Origin: Cantharellus purpuraceus
Lineage: Eukaryota; Basidiomycota; Agaricomycetes; Cantharellales; Hydnaceae
NCBI GenBank assembly: GCA_025174535.1
Contig: JALBUN010000003.1
Location: forward strand, 434,001 to 498,000
Direction: 5' to 3'
DNA: 64,000 nucleotides
Positions 12,301-26,191 of the stretch are shown here, in pieces. The first letter of the stretch is position 1, and each line of letters opens with the position of its first letter. The notes under the pieces are model-generated. The model was not told where the DNA came from, searched no databases, and saw only the letters and a list, made by a program, of their open reading frames with translations. Both the position numbers and the translations under genes were made by a program.

Positions 12301-12912
12301 GCCTATCGATAGCCAGCACGGCTAGGCAACCGGGCTTATACGGGTGCTACCAATGTCTCGGCGCAGGTCAATGTCATGAGTGTTCTGTCAACTGCGCCAG
12401 AGGGTGACGTGGCTACATTTCTAGCCAGAAGTGTGCTATTCACATGGAGTCTGTTTTTTTTTTGTGCATTGTTTACTTTTCCAGAATAATCATAAGCGTC
12501 GTTTTATTGCATGCGGAATTCATTTTCAAGCTGCCAGTCGCAACAGATCTATGATCTCTTCGATTGGGTTCAGTTTGCGACTCGGAAGTATCGAAGTCGT
12601 GCGCGAGCTCCCAGTTCTCAAGCCTGTCGAATAGCTTTACTCGAAATACTATTAGAGCAATCATTTACAGTAATCAAGGTTGTAGACAGAACAGTGACGT
12701 CTGGCTCCTGAAAAATGCGCAAAATCTTTCCGAAATTGGTTTGTGATGAATATGCATCCGATTATTACCATCATCCACTATCAGCTACCTCCTACTTTCA
12801 CAGTACCTGAGCTCAACCGCTCCGGATTACGTCATCATGTTGTATATCCATTGAACCGTGGTATTCATCCCCTCGCAAATCCATTCTTTCCCACAGCTGC
12901 TATACCTTCACC
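9318..12912. other. 3.6-kb stretch without a confident gene
   Basis: I cannot model a gene here. Two spots look weakly coding. At about 10,300-10,800 on the plus strand, fragments such as LAPGDVDNVTTIRFILSNLP and PLFNNFPPLPAAGKGIPSCE are separated by stops, as in a decayed gene of unknown family. At 11356-11580 on the minus strand a hydrophobic run (WLHVLGVMVGIVCLAIAVA) could be one exon of a membrane protein. TATA-like sequence (TATAAG) near 9889 precedes an ATG at about 9935 but no long frame follows. Confidence 0.4.
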
Positions 12913-14086
12913 ATGAGCCTCCCCGACGCCCCGCACAGCACGCTCCCCTACCCGCCTTTGCATACTAACAAGAAGTTTGTGATCCTCTCCGACTGGTGAA
13001 TGCTTTTCCTAGTATGCTACTGATAGCCAATCATCTCAACAAAACGCCTTGTCAGGGATGGTACGATCACGACGTATGACTCCAACGACTGTAATTCCTG
13101 TCTAGATCGACGTCTGTTCATCACTAATAGCTTGACTGACGCAGACTTGACGGATCACCTTGGCTACGGCAAAGAGAAGCGTCGGGAGGGGAACTTAGAA
13201 ATATTGTCTGGACGAGTTACCTTCCAGTGCGTAGATGGGGTGCTTGGGTTTGGAGTTGTATCAATGAGCTGGTGCTAATAGAGATGCATTCCGGGAAATG
13301 CTGGAGAGCGTCCCTAACCCGTTCGAAGAATGCAAGGAGATCTTGAAACAGAGTGAGTATACCTTACAGTACGTGAAGATTTTTGACCAATCTTACCTTT
13401 GTACTTGGATAGACATCCAGCTGGACTCTGGTTTCAAAGATTTCTATAAATGGGCCAAGGCTAATGATATACCCGTCATCATTGTCTCTAGGCAAGTCCA
13501 TGATTATGTATCGAGCTGTCGTGCTAACACCTTGTCCAGTGGAATGGCGCCTCTCATTCGTGCAGTGTTGTCCAACCTTATCGGCGATGACGCGAAGGAC
13601 ATTGACATCATCTCCAACGATGTAAATATCCATCCCGACGGCAAGTGGGAAATTCAGTTCCGCCACCCTTCAAGGTACGACCAGTCGTCTTGAACTATAT
13701 AAAGGGATATAGTAGATGGTTCTCGATGACAGTGGCTTCGGACATGACAAGTCTCAGGCTATTTTACCGTACCGTAACCTGCCTGACCCTCCGACGCTCT
13801 TTTTCTTCGGCGATGGCGTCTCAGGTTTGCATGAATAGTCTCACCCCCACCATTCTTACCCGCTGACTGTGCTATCTCCTCAGACATGTCTGCGGCTCGC
13901 CACGCGGATGTATTGTTCGTGAAGAAACCTCCAGGCAAAGAAAGCGATCTCGCTACATATTGCGCCAAGGAAGGTATACCCCACATACTTTTTGAGCATT
14001 TTTCGCAGGCGCTCCCGGTCGTGCAGTCCATCATCAACGGGGAAACGACGAAGGAAGATGCGCTCAAGATGGGTCAAGCGTGGTGA
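12913..14086 (+). CDS. HAD-superfamily phosphatase, PHOSPHO1/MtnX-like
   Basis: The spliced protein has 259 residues from eight exons: 12913-12995, 13056-13090, 13145-13226, 13282-13352, 13413-13491, 13540-13674, 13733-13824 and 13884-14086. HAD motif I is ILSDWDGTIT (nucleophile Asp and the acid Asp two residues on), motif II is VIIVSSGMAP, a Lys follows in GFGHDKSQAI, and motif IV is FFFGDGVSDMSAARHAD. The family includes the 2,3-diketo-5-methylthio-1-phosphopentane phosphatase-like domain and fungal relatives such as yeast YNL010W, which act on small phosphorylated metabolites. The exact substrate cannot be told from sequence. The intron at 13492-13539 starts GCAAGT, a GC-AG intron; no GT donor restores the frame VSSGMAP. 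The ATG at 12913 is shortly upstream of motif I, as in relatives. Confidence 0.88.
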
Positions 14087-14920
14087 TTCGGTGTCGAACA
14101 TGGTATTTGATAGAAAGTGCAATAGACAATGGGTTATATCTGAAGTATATCGTATATCGTTTCTATGCAGTATCTGTTTTTCCTCCCGGAGGACAACAGG
14201 TGATGCATCTGGAATAGGTACTCATTGCGCTTACTGCAGGTTAGTTACAGACAGTGATGCCGCCCACCTGCTTGATTGATGCAGCCGGTGCTACAACAGC
14301 TTGCAACGACCGGCTTGCAGGTGGGACAATCTGCCAGTGAAATACTTGGGGCCAGCCAGTTGAGAAGTAAAGACCAGTCAAGTGCTATTTGTTCGGCAGC
14401 CAGTGAGGGCTCATTGTCGGGCGGTCGGACCAGTGCCGGGTGGACCCTGTATCATTGTCCGATCGACTAAGGTCGGTTGCTAACGGTACAGCAACAGACG
14501 CCCAAAAAGGCTTTCCCGAAAAAGAAACCCCAAGTCTTTAGCGACCTATTAATGTCTGACGAGAGTAAAAATAATAGGTACAACATGGTGATCAATGCCA
14601 TAGTTGGCCATTTCCACTTTTCTGCCTTGTAACGGCGACGATTCAGCCACTGTTGGATATAACAAACCTGTGCTAGAGATCTGCCGGCCATAGGGACCTT
14701 GCGACGAGGCAATACTATGAACCTAGACCACACATTGCGGGACGCTTCGGAGGCATCACATCTGCAACCTGGATCCGAGTATTAATGGGTGGTATTTAAC
14801 AGCTGCATTTGTGATCCCAGTAACCCTGAACATTCGACCTCCCCCATCCCATCTGCTGGCAGCCTCCTTTCTGAATACTACTGATCTGATATATACGACA
14901 CCATCCACCCGCTGTGAATT
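14087..14920. other. intergenic, no gene seen
   Basis: This holds the 3' flank of the phosphatase and the 5' flank of malic enzyme. Short open frames on both strands lack motifs. Confidence 0.5.
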
Positions 14921-16999
<2,079 letters not shown>

Positions 17000-17861
17000 T
17001 CTGCTAGTGACGTGACACGTACCCTCGCTTTTATTTGTTGGAGGAAGAGGGTGTATGTATTGTATGTCCTTCGTGAGTTTAGAAGTATACATACGATCAA
17101 AAATAATAAAGATATGTCTAATGCATCGAACCATGTCGTGGGAGGGAAATGGTAGCGTTGAACCAGGCCTGCCTGTACACTGCCTTGGATGTATACTCCT
17201 ACACCATCTGTCCCTATCATTGACTGCATCAAGAGGCCTTTCTGGTTGGTCGCTTTTGGAGGTGTGCCTTTACTGTAATGCATATAGACTGTCCCCTTAC
17301 AATATTTGATACCAGGTCTAACAGACAAGAATACATGACTGGGTCTTATACAACCAGGGCTAATCAAAGTGTCATAGAGACATGGTGTGAAGCAGAACAG
17401 AGGTGAGGATGATGATGAGAAATGACAGGACTAATGGTACAAATATAAGTGGACATGCTTGCTAAGTGCTTAGTGGCCCTGCTGTGCTTTGACAAAGGGA
17501 CTTTGGTTATGATATTAACATCACTGAGCAGGCGACAATGGAGCTCACCACAGCCATCTGGTATCCTTCAGCTGTAGAATAAAACTTCCATGGAATAGAC
17601 TGTGCACCCCCTTACTATGCTTCCAAGCCTCACTATGCTCCCAAACCTCTGTGTTTCCTTTTTTTAAGTCTATATGCTCTGATTGCCATCTCAACCGTTG
17701 ATGGAAACTAAAGTCTCACTGTAATCAACATCCACTGGAATGCTCCAACCGACAAAGCACAGCTGATACGCATCACTCCCTTCATCCCTGTAGCCATCGG
17801 TGGTTGCAATTCTCGATACAGTATGGAGATTTCAAAGACAAGGAAAGAAACAGTGTCCCGT
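17000..17861. other. intergenic, no gene seen
   Basis: This is the 3' flank of two convergent genes (malic enzyme and the DUF6533 gene). Open frames at 16894-17367 are antisense to the malic enzyme tail and carry no motif. Confidence 0.5.
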
Positions 17862-19504
17862 CTAGCGATCATATTCGTTTATCCATTCTCTATGATTGTT
17901 ATCCGCAGGCTCAATCCCCTCATTTCGAAACCGTTGCGTGCTCTCATGCCACTCACTAGAATCCCACTCATGCTCTTCTCCAACCTCGCGCCTTCGACTT
18001 GGGAACACTACTTCTTCTACGTCTTCCATGAACCTCAAGTCAGCATGCACGTCCAGCGGAAATGTCGTGAGTGCCAGCTGGTTTGTGGTCGTGGGCTCTC
18101 CCGGGGAGTGCCTGTCTTGAATCTCTCGAAGGCTAAGAAGAAAGTGGGCAATGAAAATTGCAGCGACGCTGTTTATGGGTTTGAATGTTTAGTCAAGTCG
18201 TTGAGTGAAATTTGTTTGGACTTACGGTAGTGCAAAAGGATTTAAAACGAGGTTTACTGTTGTCTGTGGGGCAATCCGTATGGAGTTGTGTGACGAGTCG
18301 TTAGTGGGAAGAAATTCACCGGTGCAAGCTGAGATTTACATGTCAGTTGAATGTAGTGTACATGATCCTGATAGACATACCAGGAACCACAGAGTATTGA
18401 AGAGTCTAAGCAGACAAACGCCTCTACATCGCCATCAGTCAAAGATTCAGCTCTTCGTGTGAACTTTGCGGTAACATACGACATGCAAACAGCTTTTAGA
18501 TAAACGCTGTAAGCCATATAATATTAACCCATCATTGACGCTGCACTCACTTTCGAATAACATAAGGCCCGTCAAACCGGCTCCTTTCCTCATAGTTTGT
18601 CGGAAATTACTTTTGTGCCGAGCGATATCCACCACTCTGTATAATGTTAGAATCATGACTGCAGTAGGAAATGCCGTTAACATGAGTAGCGAGAGAGTCG
18701 TGTCTGAAATATGCAATGCCCTTCGGTTCAACGAATAGATGGCTCTTAACGGCTTGCTTACGTCTACCGAGAAGCTCAACAAGGACTTGCCTGAATTATA
18801 TGTCAAGGTCACTCACAGTTTACGGTCGCTAGGGGATAAAAGGGGGCAATTTGTGTTTGCAGCTGATTCAATCTGCATGATGGCATCAGTTTCGCACAGT
18901 CAGTTGCTCCACGAATGCATTTATCACTCACACCATCCATTACTATGAGCGCAATTCCAAGGGGACCAACTGTAGCCAGAATTATCCAGCTCTGATTGAA
19001 CACGGCATACGTCTGGGCGAACAAAACCACTGTTATTCAAAAGTCAAATGAGAAATATAAATTGTGTCAACTTGACGGAATAACGTACATGTGATAGAGG
19101 TCCTAGATAATATATGAAACGCATCAATGAACCCCATCCCAACAGTGCAGTCACTGAAACGAAACCATTATCATCAGTCCAACTTAAACATCATGGATAC
19201 GTAACATTGACTGCATTCGGCCGGCGGGTGAGCAGACGTAATAAGCAAAGTTGGCGAAACAAGCCCGTACCATTGGAGACGTAGTCTGGGTGGTCACATA
19301 TACACTCGCAAGCTCGTACACTAGTTTCACAAAGGGAAGATACCGCGTCGTGAAATAAAGGGCCGTCCCGACATGATGAAACGGACCAGGCCACATCAAT
19401 TCCACCTCGCGCGAGAAATTCAACAAGTAATCATAAGTGTAGAGCACTGCGCGAGCGAGATCAGATACGAGAGTTAGTGGGGGAAAAAAACGGTCCTGAC
19501 CCAA
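17862..19504 (-). CDS. DUF6533-type integral membrane protein
   Basis: This spliced minus-strand gene is of a basidiomycete membrane-protein family of unknown function. The N-terminal DUF6533 signature is clear: VLYTYDYLLNFSREVELMW, then FTTRYLPFVKLVYEL at 19290-19440. Later exons give a membrane segment with QTYAVFNQSWIILATVGPLG (18950-19020), another with LLMLTAFPTAVMILTLYRVV followed by RHKSNF (about 18590-18720), and a last part with IFIAHFLLSLREIQDR and an acidic tail (DVEEVVFPSRRREVGEEHE) ending INEYDR at 17862. The final SRxLLxLRE-type helix followed by a charged cytoplasmic tail is usual in the family. The start at 19504 (MGQDRFFPP) is uncertain, an extra 5' exon is possible, and the middle exon edges (18240-18550 and 19030-19290) are not resolved. 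Confidence 0.65.
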
Positions 19505-20154
19505 AACCGATGTGTAAGAGGATAAGGAAACAGCTCTGAAGTAGTACCAAGAGGGTTAAAGGTGTATTTAGTATGAACAAATTGAACACACGTATGAGTC
19601 TTATCCTCTACACTGGGCATGGCGATTTGCAACATTGACTAGTGGACCAGGACGCCCAAGCTGCTCTTTCACGTCTAAATGCTGCTCATGGCCGTCTATG
19701 TGAGTCGGGACGCGCGGGGTTCCGTGAATTCGAAATATCGCACATATAGAATATTGAATGCTGACCCATCCGGAGGTTCTTGGGAAAGTCGTGTGGTGAT
19801 TCAATGGATGTGACGGGCGTTTATGTGCCGTAGGGCCTGCAGGGTTGATTTTCCAAGAATAGTGCGGCTGATCATAATGGCCAGTAGTGGCTGTACTAAG
19901 TCGTAGATTGACTGACACAAGCAAATAAAATAATAACTTTTACATGCAGTAATCGTTACAACGGCTTAACAACAGAGAATTAGCGGTGGATTGGCCTTAA
20001 TCACCAGATGTCATGAACTGAACATTATAACGTTACAGGATGACTAATGTGGTCAAGTACTTGTAATACAACGAGTAAAAGAGGCACAAGAAACAAACAG
20101 GTATTTGTCTTTTATAGGGACCGTCCGATATTCATTGTCCAAAAAGGTCTGAAA
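19505..20154. other. intergenic, no gene seen
   Basis: This is the upstream flank of the DUF6533 gene. A minus-strand open frame at 19601-19924 has no motif and is probably fortuitous. Confidence 0.45.
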
Positions 20155-20990
20155 TTATATGAGAATTATTTTCAAAAGGAGCATCGTCGTTGTCATCATC
20201 CACATCGACAAGATGCCTTTAGAGGCGTTATTCGTGGAAGAAGTCGTGGGCGCGCTTGTTGTAATAGTATGACTGGCAGAGGCTGCGGTGCTGACGGGAG
20301 TCCCAATAGACAGCGGTAGGGTGGGTGCAGTCTGTATTGTGGTGGGGGTCTGTAGGGTAATACTTTGGACAGTGCTGGCGACGGTTGGTGTAGATGATCT
20401 AGGCGTCGATGTTGGTACCACACCAGTGGCGGACGTCGCGAGGGAGCGATTAGGGTCCTGTCCAGGGAACGTCCGCTTAGGCAGCGGCATTCCCGCCTGA
20501 TCGCATGCGACCGTTATCTCTGAAAAGAATTCTTAGAACGTTATATAATGGATATGCAACAGATATCTCAATACCATCAATTTCCATTTGGGGAACAGAA
20601 TAATCTGTCGAGTTGCCAGCTGTCCCAGCGCAGGTAAAGCAGTTGAAGAGGCCATTCTGGAGACCCGGAGAACACAAACCTATGTGTTGATATCAGGCTT
20701 GAGCATGGCAAACTGGTATCAAAGCATACAAGACAACGAGGGAGGGGCGCATGCCTGTAAAATCTAAGCCTCAATCATTAGGTCCTAGACGGAACGATAC
20801 ACACCTGAAGAGCCCCCAAGGCTGGTGTACAGACACTCTGACACTGCGATGGGATCGCAGGTGGTAAGCCTGCCTGACGTCGCAACACATCGGCTCTGAG
20901 CAGCCCCGCGGCTTCGCTCAATGTCACTACCTGAACCAAAACAAAGGCACAGAAGAACGATGAGAAAGTCATCCGTGCGATGGTGGCCAA
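20155..20990 (-). CDS. small secreted Ser/Thr-rich protein, probably GPI-anchored
   Basis: Three exons are joined. The first gives a signal-peptide-like start (MATIARMTFSSFFCAFVLVQ...) followed by PAIPSQCQSVCTPALGALQV. The second adds a cysteine cluster (CLCSPGLQNGLFNCFTCAG) and an N-glycosylation site (AGNSTD). The third adds TVACDQAGMPLPKRTFP and a long Thr/Ser/Pro-rich stretch (about 80 residues) ending in a hydrophobic tail (MWMMTTTMLLLKIILI). A secretion signal, cysteine motif, mucin-like stalk and hydrophobic tail fit a wall-linked GPI protein; no enzyme domain is visible. Splicing at GTATCG (after ALQVC) and at GTATTG keeps the cysteine frame. The ATG at 20990 gives the best signal peptide; an in-frame ATG six codons later is also possible. 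Confidence 0.65.
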
Positions 20991-22590
20991 GAGTCAACCA
21001 GATAAGGTCATAAAGCGCTGTGGCAGGAGGCTGTGGCACTAACTGGCTCAGGGTCAACTGATCGGGCCATTTCGCATGTGCATTGACAGTAGAAGCAATA
21101 GTAGCCGCCGAAGTCGCCGAAGTCAGGGATTTTGTGTACAAGGCTGGCCCGGTTCGGATTTCTTACTATGAATTAGAATAGCCACCTGCAGACGCCGAAG
21201 TCTGTTGTCTCCGGTGCGTGAATTGTATGAATCGTGCGGGAGAAGCGCGAATCCGGCCGCAGAAGGTGGACGGTGTTCCATCGAATGTCACATGCCCTTT
21301 GGATTTGCCATAATAAGTAGAGAATACCAGCACAGAGAACCTTTTCAGCCTCGGGCCTAGAACGAGCAGATGAACGGAATCAGAAATCAGAGGCCGCTGG
21401 TGGAAGCCAGTCGACGTTCTCGTTTGGTTCTTTTTGACTAGTACGGTAGTTGACGAAGAGCGTTGTGATAACTCAGGTCAAAAATTAACCCCGACATATT
21501 TGAGGCATGAGGTAAGTGATTATGGCAACTCTAAGAAGCTAGTGAGTGTATAAGTACAAGCCTCATGTAACCAACGGCGTAGGATGCAAGTCACAAATTA
21601 AGGCTTAATTCTTGCGACAGAAACTGGAAAGACACCTGGAGAGGCTCATAATACTTTCTCGCAATGTCAATGGCATCTGGAGTCTGCTCCTTAAAAGTTA
21701 TTGGAAGGCGCCCCACTGCTATTGTGAGTTAAACACGTGGGCCAGCAAGGTCAGCCTATGAGTTGCAGGATAGTTGTCTGGAGGAATATCTGGCTTGCTA
21801 GCTTGCTGAAACCTTTGTTCCTTTCAAGGTAAGCTTGAGTACCCTGTTAATCCCTTCGTCACACTTCATGCATCTCTGCCTCAGAGCATTAGTAGATTTC
21901 TCTTATTCTCGAGGCTTGCTCCAGCAATGAAATCTTATATCACCAATTGGATGTAACGAGTAGAATACGATATTCCTTAGTTGATTGACATTGAGCTTAT
22001 AGAGACTGGGGGATATCTAAATTATCAGACTGCCCAGCTTCGTAGCATGTGAGGGATGTTGCCAATGACCATCAAAAAACGACTGTAAGATGCGTCCGTG
22101 AATATATATCTCTATAGGTGGCATGCGATACTCAGCAGAAAATGGTTCACAAGAATACTGGGCTCCAGAATATACCGTGCCGTTGAAGCCAAATCCGCTG
22201 TGCGATGCAGGACCTAGTGCGGTCTGTTTAAGGCAACTACAGAGTGATCAAGACCTGTTTAATATAATCATCCTCCCTATTAGATGACCATATGGTCAAC
22301 GTTTGTGAGAGTAGGCTGTCGTTAGTCCTCACGGTGGACACGAGGTCGAGGCAAGGGCAATGGGTGGAGGGAGGAGCACCATAACCGCCACCACAAGGAA
22401 AAAGGAAAGCAAAAAGGAAACAGGAATATAGAGCAAGGAGCGAGCGCAGCGGATGGCGAGCGGGCAGTCCAGCGGTGAGCAGGAAGGTGTGGATGAGTTG
22501 GGGCGGGTGTTTGGCAGTGTTAGTCTCGCGCATCAGACCTGCCTCGCTCTAGAGTTGGTCCTCCTCGACACTCTCCACGACATACAACCC
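20991..22590. other. intergenic, no gene seen
   Basis: This is the divergent upstream region of the secreted protein (minus) and SEC2 (plus). A minus-strand frame at 20785-21141 partly overlaps the secreted protein's first exon in another frame and is a shadow. Nothing else was recognised. Confidence 0.45.
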
Positions 22591-25486
22591 ATGGCTAGCT
22601 CGGCACACACTCGGACGCCGTCGAATTCCACGGCCACCGACACCGACAACCCTCAAAGCATGGTGATCGTTTCACTTCGTAGCCAGGTGTCCGATCTTGT
22701 CAGCCAGGTTACACAGCTCAATAGCAAGCTCGTGCAGTCCTACGACCGCATATCCGACCTTGAGGACAACATTCACCTTACATCTTCCAATCTGCGCAAT
22801 TCAACCCTCAAAATCTCCCAACTCGAGCTGGAGCGCACGCAACACCTCTCCGCGCTAAACACGGGTCTTCTCGTTGAGAAGTCCCACGTTACAGCAGAGC
22901 TTACACGGCTTATGGAAAAGGCCACCGACGAAGCTGCTAGTCGAGGCAAGGCAGAGTCCGCGCGACAAGAAATTGAGAAGGACTTGGACGACCTTAGTGC
23001 CGAGTTATTCGATCGTGCTAACACCATGGTTGCAGAGGCAAGACTTGGACAGGCCCAGAGCGAACGCCGCATGAAGGACGCAGAAGCAATGTTGAAAGGC
23101 GCTGAGGAGGCGGTAGCGTCGATGCAGAGTCAAATGCAGACTTTGCGTGAAGAGAAGGATCGAACTGACCGTGAGCTGGACAAGGGCAAGTGGGTTGAGC
23201 GCGAAAAGTCTTCACGCTCGCCTGTGCCACTCAAGCTACTCAGCACGCATGTACCCTACCAGGAGTTCTTACTTTTTGTGGCGCATCTCAGACAGATTAG
23301 GCCAGTTACGCCGCAACCTCCTCCAATGGCTACCTTTCTTCCCCTTCCTTTCCTCGCCCGACTAGTCTCTGAAGACTCGTGAGTTGATGCAGTGTCGGAA
23401 CAGATTCCTTAGACTGACACAAGAGTAGAGAACCCACCCTCCGCCTCGACACTGCACCTTCGTTGAATTGGCTTACTCGCCGCTCTGTCACATCCGCGAT
23501 CCACCAGTCCCAGTTGACTGTTGAACCTCTGTCGGTTTCTGCTTTGCTAGAACATTTTACACCTCCTGCATACTCTGCTCAACAACAGTTCAGCATTAAT
23601 GTCTCATGTGCGCTGTGTGGCAAATCCGTTTTACCTAGCTCTTATACCATATCCCAACACCCCGACGGTTCTGCTGCACCTAATGGTGCACTCAACTCCT
23701 GGCGTCCTGCTTTCTTGGCAAGGCAGTCTTCAGGTGGAACCCCGGCCAAGCAGAATCTACCTACAATTCATAGTCCCACACCATCCATTGCAACTTCATC
23801 CTCTTTCTATCCACCTTCATCTACATCCACACGTCTCTCCCCCCCACCCACACCTCCTCTCCCCTCACCCATTTCCCCCGTCTACATATTTCGCCTTCTG
23901 CCGGCCTCGTCACAAACTTCTCAAACGCAGCCATCGACTGTATATCCCCTCTGTACAACAGGATGGTGTCTCGCACGTCTTCGCACAACCTGCGAGCTCT
24001 GGCGCTTTGTACGTACTGGCATCGTTGATAAAGTTTGGGATGAAGAGTACTCCACTATCGGACTCGGACCAGCATCCCAACGCCCTGCGACACAGAATGG
24101 CTCTGCAGTCCCCACGACAAACGGAAAACCACCAGTTCCACCGCGACGACGACTTCCTACTAGCGTAAATGTCGGCATGGGCAAGCTGCTCGGCATGGCT
24201 AGCAGTGCATTAGGAAAATCTTCACCGTCTAAGCAGACCATGGGTACTCTGCCTCTTGTACCTGGGAAATCAAGTGTTGCTCCACCCATACCGAGACGAA
24301 GCGACTCGAGGAGCGAGAAGGGGGAAGAGTCAAAGAGAAGAAATACCACAGAAAGTATGCGGGGGAGCAAGACTGATGGTGGATCCACTGCATCAAAATC
24401 TGTGGTGGAAGCTCCAAAGCCAACAGGTCTGTATCCACTAAACAATTTGCGCACATCACTAATTATTCTCTAGACTCAACGGCTATCGCTGCAAATGGCA
24501 GAGTGTCCCTTCGCACAGAGTCTCAAGACGAGATCTCTACCCCACGCAAAAGCGGCCATAATCATACCCAGAATGCGAATAATCTTGCTTCCAGAATTAC
24601 TTATCCAGATGCAGATCCCACTCAGATACCATTACCTGTGTCGCCTGTCGCAACGGACTTTCCTGACCGCAAGGAGCCGCAGGAACAGGAGTCCGAAATC
24701 GCTACCCCGGTGCCTACATCAGTTGCCACAGAATCGGCATCACCCGAGCGCACCGTATCCCCGGAAATTGGGAAAGATTCGACAGCTCGCACAGCTTCAC
24801 CAATCACTGAACCACCTCGAACCGCATCCCCAGCTCCTCCCCCGGTCCCCCGCCGTGCTCCTCGCCGCACTGCCCCTGTACCTCCGAGTGGTACTCAAAG
24901 TCCAACTTCGAACCTTCCGGTGGATGGTGAGGTTCACAAGGCCGAGCTAGCCGACAGCCCCGAACGTTCAAAGACCGCTGAAGCCGATGAGCCATCGAAG
25001 ACCGTGGAGTCACCTTCCCAGGGAGACGCCAATATATCAAAGCCTACGGAGTCTGCGGCAATAGAGTATATGTCAACAACTCAGGATACCCCTGCAGCGG
25101 CCGAGGCGTCAAGTATGGCCTCAGCGCCACCGCAGGCAGAGCATCCTGAAGCTTCGATTACTCCTGAAATGGAGAATCCTGATGGTAAAGATAGTGGGAT
25201 AACCCCCTCTTCCCCTACCGCCCCCTCTTCTCGAGCAGAAGAACCCTCACCTCGCCGTCCCCCTCCGCTACCCACACGAACCTCTACTGATCACCAACGT
25301 CGTGCATCCAGCTTCTCAGACCGCTTTGAATCGTCTCCGCGTCGTCCCTCTATCTCAAACGCAAACGTTACTGCCGATGAGCCTGGAGTGTACATTGGCG
25401 ACGCTACGTGGGAGGAGCGTACGTGGAAGGTACTCGTGCGGCTTCGGGAGGATATGTTTTACGCACGACTGGGGAGCGTGCGGTAA
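22591..25486 (+). CDS. SEC2: Sec2-type Rab guanine nucleotide exchange factor
   Basis: Sec2 activates the Rab Sec4 on secretory vesicles and drives polarised exocytosis. Exons 22591-23378, 23429-24426 and 24474-25486 join to 932 residues. Residues ~25-220 form one long coiled coil, with the Sec2 core around HLSALNTGLLVEKSHVTAEL, GKAESARQEIEKDLDDLSAEL and FDRANTMVAEAR; this helix is the GEF domain. A second conserved block follows: VSCALCGKS, then FRLLPASSQTS and LCTTGWCLARLRTTCELW, seen in fungal Sec2 homologues. The rest is Pro/Ser-rich and likely disordered, with PPxPPRR motifs that could bind SH3 domains, and it ends VRLREDMFYARLGSVR. I chose the ATG at 22591 (MASSAHTRTPSN). An in-frame ATG at 22453 would add 46 residues of no recognised domain. 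Confidence 0.85.
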
Positions 25487-26191
25487 CGTGGTTGGGACAC
25501 ATCAATTCAAGTAAAAGTCTGTTGAATGGACTGGGGGGAGGTGCATTTATGAAGTTATATATTGTATAGATGGGTGATGGGCCGGGTCCCACTAGGGTAT
25601 GTCATCGTTTTGTTTAAGAAACAGTAATAAGGCATTTCTGGGTGCTTTTTGTAGTAGTATTTTTCTTGAGAATGAAGTTTGCGGGCCAGCGAATTGATCA
25701 AGTGCTCTGACTGTTGATATTAGCCCTGACTTACGTAGCTAATCGAGCTTCAATGCCCTGACATCCTCGCGGAATCGTCTTTGATTATGCATGGACCTGG
25801 ATAAAACAAGATATTCAATAGAGATGACATTCGAAGTGCTGTAGATCTGGTATGACAGCAAAAAGGAGCAGTGTTCCACGTATGAATGTCACTAAACACC
25901 CTGATTAGAACTGCTATAATAAATATCAGCAGATATAAATTGAAAAATGAGGCACGGAATCCTATACTTTGCTTTTATATTGTAGTAACTGTGTTTGTGG
26001 CATGTTCACACTATAACACCCGATGACTCACCCAGGCCTAGGCCATCGGACACCCTCTCCCCCATCTCCCCCATCTCCCCCACTCCCAATCCCAATCCCT
26101 CCACCAGGTCTCCGGGCACGTGTCATATCAATGTGCGGTCCGGGGCCTCGTTCCTCGCCTACGTCAAATGAGTAAGAAACTAGAAACTTGA
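25487..26191. other. intergenic, no gene seen
   Basis: This is the 3' flank of two convergent genes (SEC2 and GPN1). A C-rich run of CCCCATCTC-like units at about 26055-26100 is a short imperfect microsatellite. Confidence 0.5.

Noticed and set aside
17823..18230. 135-codon plus-strand frame as a gene
   Set aside because: It is antisense to the last exon of the DUF6533 gene, whose minus-strand frame matches the expected tail and final helix.
22453..22590. Upstream ATG as the SEC2 start
   Set aside because: It is in frame, but the extra 46 residues carry no recognised motif and the next ATG starts a typical N-terminus. It remains possible.
26041..26100. CCCCATCTC-like repeats as a CRISPR array or regulatory array
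   Set aside because: The units are short, adjacent and without spacers: a simple microsatellite in a fungal intergenic region.
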